Positions 44,299 to 56,360 of a stretch of 64,000 bases of DNA are shown one piece after another (position 1 is the stretch's first letter; the number at the start of each line of letters is the position of its first letter). The DNA is from Periconia sp. R9002 (Eukaryota; Ascomycota; Dothideomycetes; Pleosporales; Periconiaceae). Under the pieces are notes generated by a model. It worked only from the letters and a program-made list of their open reading frames with translations, ran no database searches and was not told the origin of the DNA. Location of the stretch: positions 744,001 to 808,000 of the forward strand of contig JAMAHW010000003.1 of NCBI GenBank assembly GCA_023627715.1. Reading direction: 5' to 3'. Position numbers and translations under genes: made by a program.

Positions 44299-45619
44299 TC
44301 AACTGGGAATCCACCCCAAGATGGAACATGGCCATCTAATATAAAGACGATCTTCATCCTTCAGAATATCCCAAATGCCACCCATGACGTGTGATGTCCA
44401 TCCTTTCATGTACCAAAAGCGCTCCAGATCCCCCAGCAGCACTACAAAATGTGCGTAAATGACTAGTGGTACCGGCTCGTGCCTCTGCATTGCATCAATG
44501 AATTCTTCCTTCATCTTGTACAACCAGGCGAATGCAACATGATACTCAGAATCAACACCTTCATAACGATTGTGATAACATTCAAAAAGGATGTCGCACG
44601 ATTCGATATTCTCTGCGCGAAGAGAAGGAGAGGTGTTGTGTGCAGCGTAATCCCGAAGTTCAGCTAGAGCCTGTTTATATCCGAGTGGTGGTTCAAGTGC
44701 AAGTGGTTTGCCTTTTCCGCGAACAGAGGGACCTACCATCTTTGAGGCGATGATTCTATCTCCCAGGGCTTCGGCGGTAGTACGGATTCCACGGAACAAG
44801 GTGAGCCATTCCGAACGGCGATTTTTACCAAATGCTAGAAATTCTCCGGGTTGCGGTCCACGTGCCCAAACGATGAAATTCAGCATTCTCTCGGCGAGAA
44901 GAACTGCATCGCAATTGTTTTCATTCAGACTGGATAATTCTGCGGTCTATTCCAAACACATATCAGCTCATTATGCACCTCAGGGAGATCCTCGACGGAT
45001 GTAACTCACCAGAACCGGGAGAGCCGCAGCGTAATGATCGTTTGCTCTTGAAATGTATTCGTCACTTCGCGCTGGCCGCGAACGGGCCAAATGAAACGCT
45101 GCGATAGCTAGCAGTAGATGTAGAACATACTTGTGAGCCAGGCCGATTTCAGTAACGTCATGTTTCCAGAATGAAGCACCCGCGTTAGTGACAACCAATG
45201 TATGGCAAGTGGACGTAGTCCAGTGATACATGAGTTCGAGATCGGCTATACCGAGGCTTCCAGATGTTGATGAGACGACGCCATGGATTTTGGTATGTGT
45301 ATCATCCAGGGTTTTCGCAAAATTGGGTGAGGCTGTAGGTAGATAGTCGCACCGGATTTGACGAGCCACACAATTTGAACACTCCGGCTTTCTTTCGTCG
45401 CACTGCGAGTAATTAGTACTTGTGGCAATAACATTCTATGTTTGTAAATACCTTGATTCGTCTCTTCTTGCAGGTCTTGCAGCCATACCGCGACTTGTGG
45501 TGCGCACGGCGCTGTTTCGATTTGTCTTCTATCCCTGAACCGGCGTTTGCCCCGGGCACATTATTTTCTTTGCCACTTATTTGTGCGCTCTCAGTAGATT
45601 GTGGGGTGCCATTTTCCAT
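44299..45619 (-). CDS. Zn2Cys6 fungal transcription factor
   Basis: A Gal4-class nuclear regulator. Model: complement of 44299-44946, 45010-45402 and 45452-45619, 402 aa; introns 45403-45451 (49 nt) and 44947-45009 (63 nt). The first intron splits the zinc cluster, and splicing restores C-x2-C-x6-C-x6-C-x2-C-x6-C (Cys47, 50, 57, 64, 67, 74; CKTCKKRRIKCDERKPEC). The rest resembles the fungal regulatory domain of the short Upc2/sterol-regulator-like class: LMYHWTTSTCHTLV, HLLLAIAAFHLA and the Ser/Asn segment before the last third. Target genes are not evident; the convergent SDR-like gene is the nearest candidate. There is a basic, Ser-rich N terminus. Family call is secure, specificity unknown. 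Confidence 0.92.
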
Positions 45620-46026
45620 GGTAAGTGGACCACTGATGTTGTCCTAGGGATGAGATGCGATTAAACGAAGTTCGCGAGTACGATCGCATACGAAATGGTA
45701 CCATGTGATAACGCGCGGCCAATTTCTGTAAGTATTTTACCGAGCCAAACTGGGCAAAGATCCGTATGAAGGTCGGATATCAAAGCTTACTAAAGACGGC
45801 TCATCGGTTGTGATTCGTTGAAATAGTTTGTATGTTCGTATTCGGAGAGACCAATAACTATCAATACCGAAATACGCGCTGAGCCAATCACAAGTGTGGC
45901 TTCGCAGCTAACTCCCCTATCAACATCAGCAACTCTTCGCCAATTCAAGGTCGGAGTTGTTATTTACATACCTATATTTTTTACTTGCCAAATCCACCGT
46001 CATTCGTATTCAGTCCGGTCGGCCCA
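45620..46026. promoter_or_regulatory. Divergent promoter region between the Zn2Cys6 and 2EXR-like genes
   Basis: 407 bp between two divergent starts, with no clear TATA box and no CGG-triplet pair that I can defend as an autoregulatory site. Confidence 0.35.
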
Positions 46027-46971
46027 ATGAGTACACTTGAATCTCACCGGGCTGCCACTGCTTCTATAGCTCCCCGTGGATTAATCGCCGCACAGCACAA
46101 CCAAGCTAATCCATTCCTGCGGCTTCCTGGCGAGTTGCGCAGTCAGATATACCTTCATGTCTTGCAAGTTGGGATCTTAGACGCCATAGAAGAGGAAACC
46201 GAACGAGGTTTCATCTTTCAAATTTATGCACATTCCACTCTCAATCCAAATTCTAGGCTGATGGACTCTCCAAAAGACCGCTATAAAACTTCCGGGGAGG
46301 GTGAGCTGATTGAGTTCAACCAACTCAAATACGTTTGCAGGCAGCTTTTTTCAGAGACACGTGATCTGGAGTTGCAATTAAACAACATCAATTTTCCAAC
46401 GCACCAAACGGATGTGCAGGGGATTTCTGCTGTGTTGCGACCGGCGATACCAAACTGCCTCCGCTTCTTTACGCACTTACGCCGGCCTTGGAACGTCAGG
46501 CGCGTGAGGATTACACTCTTATTCAAAAAGCTGTCTTATCAATTTTATATTCAGGATATACTTGAACTCCGTCGGTTCTGCGAGTCAAATCCCAACATTG
46601 ATTTCTCCCTTGTCCTGGACTCGCCCCCCGAGAACGATGATTGGTATTTTTGGGAAAACACGATAATGCTTTTGAAGTTCGCCATAAGGAAGTTGCCTCC
46701 GTCATCGGCCGAGGACTTTGGCCGTATCCCAGTGTCGGGTATGTTCAAACGGGCACGCCACCACGAGCGGATCTGGCGCAAGTCCCACGAACTCTCCCAA
46801 CGTGTGCATAAGATCGAGCTTAGGACTGGCGAGGAAACTGAACCTTTCCCTCCTAATTTCAAAATTTTCGTGTCGCACTTATACCAAGGTTCCTTGAAGG
46901 GACTTGGCGACGAAGATGAACAGGCTGCCTTGCTAGCTACTTTCCATGACTGGTATCAAAATGGCATCTGA
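46027..46971 (+). CDS. 2EXR/F-box-like fungal protein
   Basis: 314 aa, single exon, start ATG at 46027 (the frame is open upstream without another ATG). The N-terminal motif NPFLRLPGELRSQIYLHVL (residues 28-46) is the F-box/2EXR-type signature that opens many expanded Dothideomycete families. It is followed by LKYVCRQLFSETRDLE, also typical of the family (conserved 'C+QL..E'). No membrane span, signal peptide or catalytic motif. Members are thought to be substrate adaptors or have no known function. It is more distant from the two F-box-like genes at 59-62 kb than those are from each other. An AATAAA at 46991-46996 is a plausible poly(A) signal. Confidence 0.75.
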   Translation: MSTLESHRAATASIAPRGLIAAQHNQANPFLRLPGELRSQIYLHVLQVGILDAIEEETERGFIFQIYAHSTLNPNSRLMDSPKDRYKTSGEGELIEFNQLKYVCRQLFSETRDLELQLNNINFPTHQTDVQGISAVLRPAIPNCLRFFTHLRRPWNVRRVRITLLFKKLSYQFYIQDILELRRFCESNPNIDFSLVLDSPPENDDWYFWENTIMLLKFAIRKLPPSSAEDFGRIPVSGMFKRARHHERIWRKSHELSQRVHKIELRTGEETEPFPPNFKIFVSHLYQGSLKGLGDEDEQAALLATFHDWYQNGI

Positions 46972-49455
46972 TGGACTGTCAAGCATAATGAATAAAGAGA
47001 TGACATGGACTATAGATTCGAGGACCATGGAAAGCACATGACGCATATTCAGAGGACTGAGTACTGCGGGAATAAGATAAATGTTGTTTCTCCGGGAGTG
47101 ATCCCGTCGGGTGAAATGCTGGATTTCCACAGCTGTGCCCAAGCATTACAAAATGCCGACGGGACTTGGTAGCACGAAGAAATCCGAACCCGATTCACTT
47201 GGTGTATACGTGCGACTGATGAACCAAATTTGAATGGTTATACCAGATTTTTCTGCTTGGGGTTCATCGTCTAAATCCGTGTCTTGGTACACAAGTGCTC
47301 GGTTTGACGAATCGACATACGTCTGTGGGACTATGCACGTATAATTCAATATGTACTGACAGCGCAGACCAGCCACGACACGTCAAAGAAAAAGCATAGA
47401 TTCAAACGGAATTTTATTGGCGGAGAATAGGAGAAAATTTTCACCCCCGCGAAATAAATTCCACGCGGATTGATGGCACGGAACGGTAGGCGTCCCCAAC
47501 CAACCAGTCCTCATCAAAATAAACGTCCGTGGGATTTTCGACCATTGATTATTGCTTTTTGTATGGACTGGCGTGGTGGTAAGGCGGGGTTATTGAGAAA
47601 TTCGGGTTTGTGGGCCAACACTAGCGCTTTGGAACGGTGCACAAGAGACTTTGGAGAGGACAAAGTGGAGGTCATGCAACGTATGCAACACGGTATCATT
47701 ATGTCAAGATTATGAAAAAGGAGACATCCGAACTATCCGGGCCGCACACAGACGTACGTACACAAAGAAAGAAAAAGTGAGATTCGGGACGTTCAGGGTC
47801 GGAAAATCAAGTAAACGGTGTTGGTAAGTGGCTGATAGCTGATGGTTTACCGCGGCCACTGAGGTAATCTTTTGTACAGTATGTCCTGGCTAGGTACTTT
47901 AGACGTTCACATGCAGGGAGAGAGCGAACCCTAGCTCTCTCCACCTATGCCGCGTTTGCAGCGGAGAGGGGCAAATTTATGAGATTTATCCGATCCCAGC
48001 CAGACTGAGGTTGACGACTGTTGGAACATTCTTGGTCCAGTGTTGGGTTCAGTAGCGCGCTATCACTTAGTGTAGAGCCATGGCACGGGCCGCGCTGAGT
48101 GCCGTTGCTGAGGTGAGGAATCAGGAACGCGGCGAGGCACAATCCACAGGTACGCAAAACTGCAAAAGGTGGACACGAACTGCAAGTGCTTTTTGCATGG
48201 GACTGGCGTGGGACTTGGGCACGTGTCGGGCTCGCAGTCGCGGAGAAGGCTGAATCCCAAAGGCGAGCAGCGCTTTTTACAGCAGGGGCGCGCGATGCAT
48301 GAGAGAGGGCCACGACAGCCCTATCGAAAGCGGGAATCTTCCGCCGTCAGTGTGTGCGAGAAGCAGATGTGACTGTGGCCTAATCCGGCAGCAAGGCGTC
48401 CAGAGGGTAGCGTCATCTCATGTCTTATGGACCATGTGCATCATAAGTTGGCTGTTACGATTCGCTGTGACGGTACAGAAGTTGGAACATGTGCGTACGG
48501 GGGGTCGTGTTTGACAAGGAGTGATCGTAGGTATACGAGTATGGCGGGATCTCTGGGAGGAGGTGCCGTGTATGGTGTCACAGCAACGGGACCTCGGGCA
48601 GCCGTCCATCAGCTGACAGTGACAGCCATGGATGGGATTCGTAGCTGTTGGCCATGTTTTTGCCGTGCTGCGCTGGCAAGAATCATGGTAATCGTGGGTG
48701 GTGCATGCACGCAGGGGTGGTGAATGGTACTGTACAAGCACCGCCCCCTAGGTACCTAGAAATGGCCCTTGGTGAAGCCTAACGTACTCACGGTCGTGTA
48801 GTGCAGTCGGGTACCTGAATATCCATTCATTCATGACTGTTGAAGTCTGGTCTGACCGATGATGAGTCGGTGACTTGTGAAAGTGAAGCAAGCCTCTGTC
48901 AACTGACTAGGAAGGCTGGCTGGCGTCTGTTTGGCCGTCCGGGCCGTTTTGTGCCAGCTCGCTACTCACTGTACAGCGTGCCATCGATCCATTCATCCAT
49001 CCAGGAGTCAAGGAACAGATCCATTTCGTCAGCGCGCTCCCTTTCCCCTCCTCCCCATCACCACCACCCAACAACCAAACAAACATCCACACCCCCCCTC
49101 ACTTCTTCCTCCTCGTACATACCGTTGCATACTACTACAGCATCTCGCCCGCCGTGCCAGCAAATGCGCCCCGGCTCGGTTGCGCCACCATCTCTCCTCA
49201 GACGGCTGTAGGCTGTGGGCCACTGAGGGCGCGCCGCGTTCCAAGGCTGGGCCAGGGTGCCTCTCTAGGCCAAATTGACATTCACTCTACTCTGACCGCC
49301 ACTGCTCGCCTGTGCGCATCTCGGGCCTCACTGCTGTCCACGCTCACGCTCCCACTTCTGCATTGTACTTGTACACCTCTCACATTTCCCTACGACAACC
49401 ACGTCTCACACCTCAGCATGCCCTGTGGCCCCGGGCCCCCACGCAGCTTCCCATC
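46972..49455. other. Intergenic region upstream of Vac7
   Basis: About 2.5 kb. Short open frames (for example minus strand 47146-47376) have no recognisable domain. A CTAGGTACCTAG palindrome lies at 48748-48759. The last 450 bp are pyrimidine-rich and are probably the Vac7 leader. Confidence 0.45.
48748..48759. repeat. CTAGGTACCTAG palindrome
   Basis: A perfect 12-bp palindrome; its inner TAGGTACCTA also occurs at 30077-30086, where it is followed by GGTAGGTA. Both copies are in large intergenic gaps. Confidence 0.6.
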
Positions 49456-52400
49456 ATGACCGATCAAACCGACGACCCTCTCTCCTCCACCACAGCCAGC
49501 CTGGACTCTGCAGACACGTCGAGTGCCAGCATTACACCTACATCCACCCTTCACCCCTTCCCGCCGAACAAGCCTTCGGTACCTGCTGCTGCTAGCCCCG
49601 TATCTGGTCCTATGCGACACCCGCCTGCCCTCAACGGCGTTCGCTCGCTGAACGTGTCGGCCTCGCCTTCAACCACGAATTCGCCCTTGTCCTCGAGAGA
49701 CACCTCACCCGCACGTACCAGCGCCTCTTCGTCAGCCGCTCTTCCCAAGTCAGGGCGCCTCTCGCGCAAAAGCAGTACCGACGTCAGCCCGAGTCGCGGT
49801 CCCAACCTCGCGGGACCTAGCACCACTGTTCCCTCCGCCGCCGCTATTCAACGCGCACTCTCGTCTACAAACATACCCTCGCTGTCGCCTGCAGCTTCGC
49901 AAGAATCTACGCGCGCTGCTAGGCCCCAGAAAACTGCTTCAGGGTCCAACTCTGGGGACACGACGCCCCATTGGCCCGTCTCACCGCGTTTAAAGTCTCC
50001 ACCACCAACCGAAGCCCGCTCGCGGTCACGACGAAACTCCCTACGTTCTCAGCAGAAGAAGCCAGAAGCAACTTCCACACCGTCCATCGTCGTGCAAAGC
50101 TCTTCCCCTGCCTCATCCTCTCGCATTCCTGTCAAGGATGAGAGCGCGACTGGCGAGCCTGACGAACAAAGCTCCAATATGAAGGCAGGCACACGAGGAG
50201 CCAGCAGCGGCAACGCTCCCAAACTTGAAACCGTTCAGGAATCCAGCGTGCCAACAACTCCTGGTCTGGACGACCCCGGAGCTGAAAGGTAAGCATTTCC
50301 CCCGCACGCCCCACTCTCTGTTCGGCCTAGATGTATTAGCGACGACCGCTTCGTTCACGCCCACAACGTCATACTAATTCTTATCAGTTTGTCTTCCACT
50401 CCTACGGCTGCCAAATTCAACGACGAACAGCGAAATGACGTCACCTCTTCGAAAATTACTGAAGACCTTAGCACGAAGACCGCCAAGCCCGTGGACTACA
50501 GCACTGACGCCGGCTCGAAACCCAAGGGCAAGGTGCAGGAAATGCGTTCGGCTTCAGCCCAGCGAGCACCTCCCCTATCAAACAAACCCTCACTCTCCTC
50601 ACTCTCAACGATTAGGTCACGTGCCGAGCCACCCTTGCGAAACATGACGGTCGAGACGGAGACGGTTCCATCCGTAGCCCAGCCCACGATTGGAAATCAA
50701 GATCGCTCGGCATCGGGGCGTGTGGACGGCAGCCTCCGCTTGAAGCCGAGCAATGAAACAATTCGCCCAAAGAAAGAGAGAAAACCAGCAAAGAGGAAAG
50801 CGCCCTCTATCAACTGTAGGTCATCAGGCATTTCTTATCACTCTCATCTCCACCCCACTAGGCCAGAGCGAATGCCACGCTCCTCCACAGCCACGTCTCT
50901 CGGCAGTCCGATTCCTCGTTCGTACGACGAGGCATCTTCGGTATGGACAACCTTGCCCTCAACCCCAGAGGTGTCACGGAGACCGTCTGCCTTTTCTCCC
51001 ACTTCCCCTCCTGTAAATTATTTTTATCCAATGACTAACGCGAGGACCCGCAAAGCATCTTCCAAAGCAGATGTTTTTGAGCAGAAGGTTGCTACCGCGG
51101 TCGACGAAGCCGACTCGTCCGATTCTGACCACACTTTCATCTATGAATCCAACCCACCTGATCAACAACCACACCGCAGTCGGACGCACCATCATTCGCG
51201 AACACCCAGCATGACTTCGATAACCAGCCTGGTTGACCCTAGACTTGCTATACGCGATACCCACAAAAACCCGAACAAGAAGAGCAGCATGAAATTTGCA
51301 AATCCCTATACCAACGCTAATGGAGATATGGACGGTGATCGCGGCGACGGCACAATCCGTGTTGGATCAGGCAGGATTAGCGGTGGCAGCCATCACCACC
51401 ATATCGGTCGCCACGGTCAGGGTCGAGGTGCTCTCAACTACATCAATGTGGATAGTGACTCATCCATGCCGCAATCTTCACGGGCACGAGGACCTTCTTC
51501 ACGTCACCCTTCACAGCCAAACAGCCCGCGTTTCCAGACACAGAGCTTTGGAAATGGCAACTCCAACGGGAATGGAATGAAGAAGCATGGAGAATATTCA
51601 GCCTATGACATCGACATGGAGAATGTGGCGGATGACGAACGAACACCGTTGATCTCTACGCGGAGTCCACGAGCGCGGACACCGCGCAGCCGACACAATC
51701 ATACATTACGACAACGCGAACATCGACATCGCCGTAGTAATGGCTGGTGCCGTCAATTTGCGGGCTGTCTCGTCCTCTGCATCCTGCTCTTTGTCGTTGT
51801 ATTTAGCGCTGTTGGCTTGGTTTTTGCCACTACCAAACCATTGGTTGATGTTGATGTGCGCGAAATCCAGAATGTCATTGCCAGTCCGGAAGAACTCATC
51901 CTGGACCTCGTAGTTGAAGCGGTGAACCCTAACATCATAGGAGTCACCATCGGCGACATGGACTGTATTATATTTGCCAAGAGTAAGCACGTCGGCTCAG
52001 ACAAATGGTGGCGTGAACATGGAAGTGGTGACACCAACGGTGGCCAAGAACACTGGACACCAATCAAGGCAGACGACGAAAAAATTGGTGTTCGTGGTGG
52101 AGTTGATCATGGCACTGATCCCATACCTGACCCTGAGGGCGGCGAACCCCAAACCATGTCACTGGGACGCATCTTCCATTTTGACACGCCACTGAACTTC
52201 GATGGCACCTTTTTCAAACGGCATACCGCAAATTCCACCGGACAAATTCGTCTCTCGAAGCCCGGTAACAAGACTGAGACCGGTGGGACGGAGCGATGGG
52301 AGGAAGTTCTACAATACCCATTCCAACTTATCGTGCGTGGCACTTTCAAGTATCAGCTCCCGCTCAGCACTCGCGAACGCAAGGAGTCTATCATTGCTAC

Positions 52401-52557
52401 TTACTCATACGATCCCGACGCTGAGAAGAAGAAGCTGAAAGTACTCGAGGGGAAAGATCAACAACCAGAGAGTATGTTTTCAACATTTGTATCATCAACG
52501 CCATTGGGACGATTTGACCGCCGGGCTCTACCACTCCTGGACCGGTCCGTTCAATAA
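49456..52557 (+). CDS. VAC7: Vac7, vacuolar regulator of the Fab1 PI3P 5-kinase
   Basis: A vacuolar membrane protein that activates Fab1 to make PI(3,5)P2, controlling vacuole size and acidification. Model: 49456-50288 joined to 50388-52557, 1000 aa; the 99-nt intron (GTAAGC..TATCAG, branch TACTAAT) closes the frame as GAES|LSS. The N-terminal 730 residues are Ser/Thr/Pro-rich and disordered, with the conserved Vac7 block VDEADSSDSDHTFIYESNP. One membrane segment (about 737-757, VLCILLFVVVFSAVGLVFA) is followed by the conserved lumenal domain (VDVREIQNVIASPEELILD, VVEAVNPNIIGV, NFDGTFFKR). Before the membrane, ERTPLI (about residues 694-699) matches the acidic dileucine pattern used for AP-3 sorting to the vacuole. 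Type II orientation is expected. Confidence 0.93.
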
Positions 52558-54119
52558 CTTTTTCCTTTCTATACTGTACCGAATTGGAATCAAAACCGGC
52601 CACGTCGAAGCCGGGAGAAAACCAGATACCCCCAACCCATACGGATTTTATGACCTATAGACTTGTACCGTACGTCAATCTGCCCGCTGCAGATTACTCA
52701 CGATTATCTTCTCCCCAACGGCTATTCACGAATCTTCCTTTCTGCACTTCCATTTCCTTCTTCATCTTCTGTGCCACTACTTGCTGTTGGAGTGCCTTCC
52801 ATTGTATCATTCTGTACTGCGTCAGTAATGATGGCGAATTTGAAATTTTTGGTATTTCCGAGCGTTTCAGCGGAAATGTTCTTGTCATGATAGCGGATCC
52901 TTTAATGAAAGGGGAAACTTTGTCCTCCGCCCCGCAAATTTTTTCATTTCCAACCACTTTGGAAGAGGGCATTTCGGTGCCCGATGACACTCATTTGCAG
53001 ACCTCTTTTCTATGTTTCGTTCTATCGTAACTTGTTGCATTTCCTCTTAACAACTGCTTCTTTGATAGCCCGTTTGATTTTCTTCCCTCTCTTCAGAGGG
53101 CTGCTAAACTATGAAATTTTTGAAGCCGGGCTACATGCATCTATCACAAGAATGAAGAAAGAAAAAAAGCCGGTTCCCCATTTCTTTTCCTTGTTTTCTT
53201 TAACTTGTTCATCAGCATATACGGATACTCCTAGCGGAGTGGAACAAAAAAAAACTCAAAATGGGATCCAGGCGTTTATTCACTCTGCACGCAGCGACAC
53301 AGCACTCGTGGGCGGCAACTTTTGCTTTACGCGTCCAAAGGCGTTGTACATATAAGCCCCAAGTCGCTTGGGGCACTTAAAGGGAAAAGAGAAGCACGGT
53401 GGGGCGGAGTCGCATTGCTTTAAGGCTATGTACAGTGAGAATAACGGAGTTTGAAGGAGGCGATTTGTGTCATCTACTTTGCTCAGAACTCCAGATTTGC
53501 AGAGGGTTTGCATCTACCGGGTGGTGTCTTGCTCGGCGCGAAACATACATAGCAAGTAATACAGTCAAAATGTTGGCGAAGCTGCCAAACCATCCACTCC
53601 AAGCGTCACAAGCTCTTGAGTGACAGGGTATGCAATGAATTTTACCAAGTCACCTGCTTTACCCACGGCCATGAACCATGCAAACTCCAGACATATACGT
53701 CAGCTGTAGTCGTCGCAAAAGCTGTTGCCTAAAAAGACAGCTGCGATCGACGCTAACCTCTTTTCCCCAGGAACCGCCAAAAGTGCCAAGGCCGATCCGA
53801 ACGTCTAGAAGCCAAGGGCCTACGTCATCAGCCCCATCAGCAGCAACGACGACGGAGACATGAGCCCGCTGGATACAGCACATCATACGAAGTTATTCAC
53901 AGCCCCCCTTTTGCAAGGAATCGTGAACGCTTCAGAGTAACAACGCCACACCTAATCTATCTTCTCCGGACTCCCGCAGCATACTTCTCATCTTACGTCG
54001 ACATCTCGTATACCCTCCCCACCTCAAACGACTTCAACAGCATCCACCACCACTCCTTTCTTCCCCTGACCCTCTCTTTGTAACCTCACCTTAGCGTACT
54101 CTCCATCGTGCACGAAACG
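52558..54119. other. Intergenic region
   Basis: 1.56 kb between Vac7 and the CUE-like gene. T-rich after Vac7 and C-rich just before 54.1 kb. Small frames only; no gene supportable. Confidence 0.45.
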
Positions 54120-54752
54120 ATGGAATCCTCGAATCCCTGGGCGAACCAAACCGGCAGCGGGAACCCCTCAAGCTACACACCGCACTACCAACAAGGTCAA
54201 CAACAGCCAGGAGGTCAACAATCGCCACCGTTCTCGCAGACACAGTCACCACCACCAGCACATGATTCACACCAGCCATACCACCAACCGCCTCAACAGC
54301 AGTATCCAGAGTACCCTCAGCAACCACAGCAGCAAGGAGGAAGAGGAACGGAAGCAGGACATGAAGCCCCGCCCGGATTGCCCCCGCGTCGCTCGGCCAC
54401 AGAACAAGCACTGCCGCAGGGTCAGGATCATAGCCACCAAGTCGAGGTCATGCAGAGTTATGAGATGAGTCGGGAACAAACTGAGGATGAGGTATGTGGT
54501 GTTCCATATCTATCCACATCTACTTATCCCCAATACATGTGTGCTTTGTCACGTGATGCATTGATATATCAAATGTCCGAAGATATGTATGCATGAGCGC
54601 ATGCTAATCATGAATGGGAACAGCTCAATCAATCCATCCTCCAGCGGGAATTTCCAAGTATCGACTCAAGTCTCATCGCGGCTATTTATGGCGACTCGGG
54701 GAGTCTGAGCGCTACTAGGGAGATGTTACAGGAGTTGACTAGTGGGGATTGA
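54120..54752 (+). CDS. Small Gln/Pro-rich protein with a C-terminal CUE-like domain
   Basis: Model: 54120-54491 joined to 54624-54752, 166 aa; intron 54492-54623 (132 nt, GTATGT, TGCTAATCA branch, AACAG). The start is the ATG at 54120 (A at -3). The N-terminal 110 residues are Gln/Pro/Tyr/Ser-rich and disordered. The end reads LNQSILQREFPSIDSSLIAA, then YGDSGSLSATREMLQEL, which has the spacing of a CUE ubiquitin-binding helix bundle (FP near the start, LL/LQEL near the end). No other domain is visible. It could be a ubiquitin adaptor. Small intron-containing genes of this type are easily missed because most of the folded domain lies in the second exon. Confidence 0.78.
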
Positions 54753-55692
54753 GCTTGTTTGGGCCTGCTGTCCCTCTAGATACCTGCTTCGTTTTTATTG
54801 CAAATGGGAAGTTGTGGCCAGGTTTGTAGGGTGAAAGAATTTTGTGTGAATTAAATTATGACTACAATTGCGATGAATATGACGACAAAATCGCTTGAGA
54901 AAGTCCAATACGACAGACGGTTTGCAGACATACTAAAGGCGGCCTCTCTCAAAAGAAAGGGCGGGGGAGAACATTGACTTATTTGCACCTTGATACGACA
55001 TCGTCGCCTGCCTAAGCTATCCCCAAGTTCAAACACAGATGTTTGTGTTTCTTTTTTTGCCCTTAAAAAAGGACTTCCTACAAAGAAATTTTTCTGTGGT
55101 GAGAAATCAGATGCCTCTGGCTCGTTCTAACGCCGCCTTTGTATACTACGGCGAACGGAAAAGAATAATACCTCACACCCGCACCCACACCCCAACAGCC
55201 CCCAATTTCCATCTATTCACTCCTCACCGCAGATCTCTTCCACCAAAAGCTGCCTTAGCGTAGCGTCTACCTCCGCCCATAATCTCCTTCTCCAATTGGA
55301 TGTATCTAGGTCTCTCCACTAGCGCCGCATACAAAGTGGACCTCTGTGTAACACAGGCACTGGACCAACTCACGCAACGGACCCCATCGCCCTTCCTTCT
55401 ACATCATTGTACAGGACACTGGTGTCAAAGGGAGGAGATGTGCTGAGTTGAGCTGAAAGAAAAAAATCGGGCAGGGCAAACGCATTCCGCGTCTGTTGTA
55501 CGACCATGGACGGAGTGTTGGGTCGTTGGTTTGGGTATGGTGCTTGTTCGGCTTCACCGAGATGTGGAGTTTAGGCAGAAGAGGAGTCGAGAGGGGGTGG
55601 AGAGGGGGTGTATAAAAAGGCTGTGGTTTCGTGTTATCAGCGGTAAACTTATTTGTGTATTTCGAACCACGCATATCGACTCACTAAGAAAC
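54753..55692. other. Intergenic region
   Basis: 3' flank of the CUE-like gene and promoter of the basic-protein gene. No coding region is seen other than short frames. Confidence 0.45.
55611..55617 (+). promoter_or_regulatory. TATA box of the small basic protein gene
   Basis: TATAAAA 76 bp before the ATG at 55693. Confidence 0.5.
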
Positions 55693-56360
55693 ATGAACAG
55701 AGCAAGATCTTCCGGTTCTTTGGCGCGGCTGCTGATGTCTTTCTCGTCGCCTTCGGCTTCTTCTTCATCTTCAGCAGCAGCAGCGGCGGCGGCGACGACG
55801 ACGGGTTCTACACAGCCCGACTCATCCACGGAAGCTCGAGATGTGCAGGCCAATCCGTCTGAGCAGGAACAACAGGACGATGAAGAGGAACGTGCTCGGA
55901 CGAAGCTCGACGAGAGAATCTTTTTCCGGCCCAATGATGTCCCAACTCTCGCGGAAGTAGAGAGTGAGGCTCCGTCGTCGCAGGATGCGTTGCTTGGTGG
56001 GTATAGTGCCAGCGTTACAAAGGAAAGAACTTTTGCAAATAGGAACATGAGAAGAGCGCTGAAAGTAAAAGCAGAAGCGCGCAAAGGTACGCTAAACGAT
56101 TGTCAATATATTATATCTTAGTACTGGCGTCTAACATTTCGTCAGAGGAATACCAAAAGAAAAGGGAAGAAGTTAGAAGGGAAAAGGAGGAAAAGAAAGC
56201 TCACGACAAACAGAGAATTTTTGAGAGCCATGCCTTGTCCAAGGCGGAGAGGGAAAGATTGAAGGCTGAAAGGGAAAGGCTGAAGCAGAAAGAGAAGGAG
56301 AAACAGAAAGGGGAGACTAGCAAGACCACCAAAACTAGTAAAACAGGAAAGGAGAAATAA
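55693..56360 (+). CDS. Small acidic/basic coiled-coil protein, unknown function
   Basis: Model: 55693-56086 joined to 56146-56360, 202 aa; intron 56087-56145 (59 nt, TCTAAC branch). The N terminus is Ser/Ala-rich with basic residues (MNRARSSGSLARLLMSFSS), then an acidic Gln/Glu stretch. A conserved-looking core follows (RTKLDERIFFRPNDVPTLA, then KERTFANRNMRRALKVKAEA), and a highly charged Lys/Glu/Arg helix to the end (about 130-202). I do not recognise the family. The long charged helix suggests a coiled coil or RNA-binding role. An N-terminal mitochondrial targeting function is possible but not demonstrable. Confidence 0.75.

Noticed and set aside
50809..50864. An intron within Vac7 at the GTAGGT following SINC
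   Set aside because: The 46-nt GT..AG candidate shifts the frame into early stops, while the unspliced frame continues into the conserved Vac7 block.
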